Positions 5,269 through 7,119 of a stretch of 7,119 nucleotides of DNA are shown here, in pieces. Below the pieces are notes generated by a model. That model searched no databases. It was given only the letters and a program-made list of their open reading frames with translations, and was not told the origin of the DNA. Source of the DNA: Acidimicrobiaceae bacterium (GTDB taxonomy: Bacteria > Actinomycetota > Acidimicrobiia > Acidimicrobiales > Bog-793); the NCBI GenBank assembly GCA_003170375.1, contig PMZN01000074.1:4805-11923 (forward strand), given 5' to 3'. The position numbers and the translations under genes were made by a program. The stretch's first letter is position 1; the number at the start of each line of letters is the position of its first letter.

Positions 5269-6592
5269 GGCAGTGGGACGCAGAGGTGGCACGAGGGACC
5301 GGAACAGCGCAGGCACCGCCTTCCGGCGCTCGGAGGGAAGCGACGGCTCGGGCGACGAAGCTCTCGAGACTCGGGGACCCGATCCGCTCAGTGGTGCCGG
5401 CACCGTTGTGACGCGTCCGGCAGGCGTGGGTGACTACCGCTGGATCGGTGACGCGGCGGCCCTCGACTCCCTCGTGGACGAGCTCGTGTCCTGCGAGGTC
5501 TACGCGCTCGACACCGAATTCCACCGGGAGAGGACGTACTTCCCGCAGCTCGCCCTGATCCAGCTCGCCTGGCAGGGCGGGATCGCTCTCGTCGACCCCC
5601 TTGCCATCGACGTCTCGCCTTTGGCAAGGGTGCTGCAGGGTCCGGGTCTCGGGGTCGTCCACGCTGCGGAACAGGACCTCGAAGTCCTCGAACAGGCATG
5701 CGGGACCGTACCGAGCAGGCTGTTCGACACTCAGGTCGCGGCCGGGTTCCTGGGCCAGGTGTCGCCTTCCCTGGTCAATCTCGTCGAGCGAATCCTCGGC
5801 GTGAGGCTGCTCAAGGGTGATCAGCTGACCGATTGGACCCGGAGGCCTTTGTCGGCCGGGCAGCTCGCGTACGCCGCCGGCGACGTGGCTTACCTTCTCG
5901 AGCTGCGCCAGCGCATCGGTGAGCGCCTCGAGGAAAAGCGCCGGATGGAGTGGGCCGCTGAGGAGTTCGCCATCCTGCTGTCGAGGGACCGGTCCTCCAC
6001 CGAGCCGGAGGAGGCATGGTGGCGTCTCCCGCGCTCACGTCAGCTCCGAGGCGCAGCCCGCGGGGTCGCCCAGTGTGTCGCGGCTTGGCGTGAGCGAAGG
6101 GCTCGGCGAATGGACCTCCCGGTGCGTTTCGTCCTGCCCGATCTCGCCGTGCTGTCGATCGCCCAGCACCCGACCCGCACACGCGAGGATCTTCGGCGCA
6201 CCCGGAGCCTCGACGGGCGCCATCTTGGCGGTGGCGCTGCCGAAGAGCTGCTGGAAGCGGTCGCCCAAGGCCTCGAGCTCGCTCCGTCCGAGCTGCGGCT
6301 ACCGCCCGCCCACGAGCTGGACCAGCCCAATCGGGCCGTCACGACGCTCGCGACGGCCTATGTGGCCCAACGGGCGGGCGACTTGGACCTCGACCCCGCG
6401 ATCCTCGCCACGCGAGCCGATCTGGTCGATTTCATGCAAGATCCCCCCCACGGCCGGCTTGCCGGCGGCTGGCGGAACGATCTCGTCGGAGAAGGGCTCC
6501 GGCGCCTTGCGACAGGCAAGGCGTCACTTTCGTTCGACGGCCACGGCGCTCTCGTGCTGGAGGAACGCTCTTTCCGCCCTGTCGACCACTAG
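5258..6592 (+). CDS. rnd: Ribonuclease D family 3'-5' exoribonuclease with HRDC domain
   Basis: The product is 444 residues from ATG 5258. The DEDDy exonuclease core is intact: Exo I in ALD85TE87FHRERTYFPQ, Exo II in H135-A-A-E-Q-D140-L-E-V-L, and Exo III in Y205-A-A-G-D209-V-A-Y-L. These acidic residues bind the two catalytic metals. An HRDC-type helical domain follows (about 252-335, EEAWWRLPRSRQL then AAWRERRARRMDLPVRFVL). A C-terminal segment with GGWRNDLVGEGL resembles the end of E. coli RNase D. The family trims 3' ends of tRNA and other stable RNA precursors. The first 50 or so residues are charged, low-complexity and probably disordered. GTG 5408 (residue 51) is an alternative start that would give a more typical N-terminus. 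Neither start has a good Shine-Dalgarno sequence. Confidence 0.93.
   Translation: MAARAVGRRGGTRDRNSAGTAFRRSEGSDGSGDEALETRGPDPLSGAGTVVTRPAGVGDYRWIGDAAALDSLVDELVSCEVYALDTEFHRERTYFPQLALIQLAWQGGIALVDPLAIDVSPLARVLQGPGLGVVHAAEQDLEVLEQACGTVPSRLFDTQVAAGFLGQVSPSLVNLVERILGVRLLKGDQLTDWTRRPLSAGQLAYAAGDVAYLLELRQRIGERLEEKRRMEWAAEEFAILLSRDRSSTEPEEAWWRLPRSRQLRGAARGVAQCVAAWRERRARRMDLPVRFVLPDLAVLSIAQHPTRTREDLRRTRSLDGRHLGGGAAEELLEAVAQGLELAPSELRLPPAHELDQPNRAVTTLATAYVAQRAGDLDLDPAILATRADLVDFMQDPPHGRLAGGWRNDLVGEGLRRLATGKASLSFDGHGALVLEERSFRPVDH
6501..6525. terminator. Strong hairpin within the 3' end of rnd, terminator-like
   Basis: Bases 6501-6510 and 6516-6525 form a 10-bp stem (one G-T pair, nine Watson-Crick) around the 5-base loop GACAG. 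The plus-strand tail is ACTTTCGTT, only moderately T-rich. On the minus strand the hairpin lies about 64 nt beyond the stop of the convergent 87-residue gene, a natural place to end that transcript, although its tail there is not T-rich. It is inside translated rnd sequence, so ribosomes would mask it on the plus strand. Confidence 0.4.
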
Positions 6593-6852
6593 TCACCCGG
6601 TCGGGCGCCGGCGGTCGGGCTGTCATTGCTCTCCGGCCCCGGTCGCAGGTCGATCCGAAGCGTCAAGATCCCGTCTTCGAGCGAGCCCGCGGCATCGCCG
6701 AGCATGGCGAAGTCCTGAAAGTCGAGCTGCATCTGGCGCAGGATCATCTGCCGCTCAGCTCCCTCGACCGGCGGCATGCCGCGGCGGCGCACAGCTGCTG
6801 CCCGCTCCCTGAAGCGTGCGATCATCTCGTCGGTGTCGAATGCTTCCGTCAT
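6589..6852 (-). CDS. Small hypothetical protein, 87 residues
   Basis: ATG 6852 begins MTEAFDTDEMIARFRERAAA and the frame ends at TAG 6589. The N-terminal half is helical and charged (R-F-R-E-R-A-A-A-V-R-R-R). The middle has MPPVEGAERQMILRQMQLDFQDFAMLGDA, and the end has the strand-like GILTLRIDLRP followed by a disordered tail. There is no signal peptide or membrane segment, so it is probably cytoplasmic. I do not recognise a named domain, though the pattern looks like a conserved actinobacterial orphan. Start choice: ATG 6852 has GGTGG 5 nt upstream, while ATG 6864 adds only MVAA and is possible. The frame stays open upstream to 7056, but that part is arginine-rich and not protein-like. The gene converges on rnd, with the stop codons sharing CTAG. 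Confidence 0.75.
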   Translation of the reverse strand: MTEAFDTDEMIARFRERAAAVRRRGMPPVEGAERQMILRQMQLDFQDFAMLGDAAGSLEDGILTLRIDLRPGPESNDSPTAGARPGD

Positions 6853-6915
6853 CGCCGCCACCATAACGGCGGCCGTGACCGTGGCGCGACCTGCCCGAAT
6901 CGTGACCTGGACGGA

Positions 6916-6921
6916 TATGCT
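6916..6921 (+). promoter_or_regulatory. Candidate -10 element upstream of the gene at 7039
   Basis: TATGCT fits TAnnnT. If used, transcription would begin near 6928 and give a leader of about 110 nt. No good -35 lies 16-18 bp upstream. A competing arrangement is TTGGCA (6964-6969), 17 bp, then TACCTA (6987-6992), which has a better -35 but a poorer -10. Confidence 0.25.
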
Positions 6922-7027
6922 GTAGGCAGGTGGTAGGCGGCCTAGGGGGCGTCGGCGGCCAGATTGGCAGCGGGGCTCAGCCGGGCTACCTAATCGCTGC
7001 TGTCTGAGGCGGCATCCGCGAAATCTT

Positions 7028-7032
7028 GGGAG
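7028..7032 (+). promoter_or_regulatory. Ribosome binding site of the gene at 7039
   Basis: GGGAG lies 6 nt before GTG 7039 and decides that start. It is the clearest Shine-Dalgarno sequence in the window besides that of menD. Confidence 0.55.
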
Positions 7033-7038
7033 CGGCTC

Positions 7039-7119
7039 GTGAAAAAGGGACGTCATCGGCGTTTCGAGGAGGCGCGCAGCCTGAAGCGCGCAATCGAGGT
7101 CACTGTGGAGCCGTGTCCC
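7039..7119 (+). CDS. N-terminal 27 residues of a small basic hypothetical protein (partial)
   Basis: The frame starts at GTG 7039 with GGGAG 6 nt upstream and is open to the window edge. It encodes MKKGRHRRFEEARSLKRAIE and then VTVEPCP. The start is strongly basic with no hydrophobic segment, so it is unlikely to be secreted. The final C-P could be the beginning of a CPxCG-type zinc knuckle, but the sequence ends before this can be seen. I do not recognise the family. Transcription diverges from the 87-residue gene across the 186-bp region. Confidence 0.6.
   Translation, partial: MKKGRHRRFEEARSLKRAIEVTVEPCP

Larger units (their letters stand above)
6853..7038. other. Divergent intergenic region with promoter-like and structured elements
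   Basis: This 186-bp stretch separates the minus-strand 87-residue gene from the plus-strand gene at 7039 and should hold both promoters. It contains TATGCT (6916-6921), two GTAGGC copies 11 bp apart (6922-6927 and 6933-6938), the palindrome TAGGCGGCCTA (6934-6944), and an imperfect stem-loop between 6965 and 7002. I recognise no known riboswitch or small-RNA family here. Confidence 0.5.

Noticed and set aside
6453..6466. GCCGG/CCGGC hairpin with a 4-base loop in rnd
   Set aside because: It is a short GC-only palindrome in coding sequence and is likely composition-driven. The neighbouring 10-bp hairpin is the stronger signal.
5919..6812. 297-codon plus-strand frame across the 3' half of rnd and beyond
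   Set aside because: It is Ser/Arg/Pro-rich, out of frame with the HRDC region of RNase D, and runs over the convergent gene. It is a shadow frame.
6922..7002. Known riboswitch, SRP RNA or 6C RNA in the divergent region
   Set aside because: I looked for the hallmark sequences of these classes and found none. Only generic stem-loops and short repeats are present.
6853..7056. Upstream extension of the 87-residue gene to a 155-residue protein
   Set aside because: The added part is an Arg/Pro/Gly-rich low-complexity translation that crosses the divergent gene's start and ribosome site. The conserved-looking protein begins at ATG 6852.
1..7119. Defence system, mobile element, CRISPR array or tRNA
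   Set aside because: No transposase, integrase, direct-repeat array, terminal repeats or tRNA-like fold was seen. All sizeable genes fit housekeeping or small hypothetical categories.

Overview
The window is high-GC, densely packed chromosomal DNA with strong third-position G/C bias. The menaquinone genes, GTG starts, tight gene overlaps and TAnnnT elements placed just upstream of start codons all suggest an actinobacterium, possibly of the Acidimicrobiia. The class-level placement is an inference from style and vague family resemblance, not a database match. I see no mobile element, phage gene, CRISPR array, tRNA or rRNA. This is housekeeping territory.

Layout. Positions 1-180 are the 3' end of a prenyltransferase gene (probable menA). 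It converges on menH, which lies on the minus strand at 201-1007. menH diverges from menD (1013-2788), with only 5 bp between the two start codons. Together these cover three steps of menaquinone synthesis: MenD makes SEPHCHC from isochorismate and 2-oxoglutarate, MenH removes pyruvate to give SHCHC, and MenA later prenylates dihydroxynaphthoate. A 94-bp gap leads to tyrS (tyrosyl-tRNA synthetase, 2883-4169), whose stop overlaps the GTG start of a small lipoprotein gene (4166-4633). After an 89-bp gap come a flavin-reductase-like gene (4723-5268) and an RNase D gene (5258-6592), which overlap by 11 bp.

The RNase D gene converges with a small minus-strand gene for an 87-residue protein (6589-6852). 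One CTAG tetranucleotide provides both stop codons. A 186-bp intergenic stretch separates this small gene from a plus-strand gene that begins at 7039 and runs off the window.

No novel multi-gene system stands out. The items most worth a second look are regulatory and architectural: the 5-bp menH/menD divergence, the TAnnnT elements that suggest leaderless transcripts, a strong hairpin inside the 3' end of the RNase D gene, the structured intergenic region before 7039, and two or three small uncharacterised proteins.
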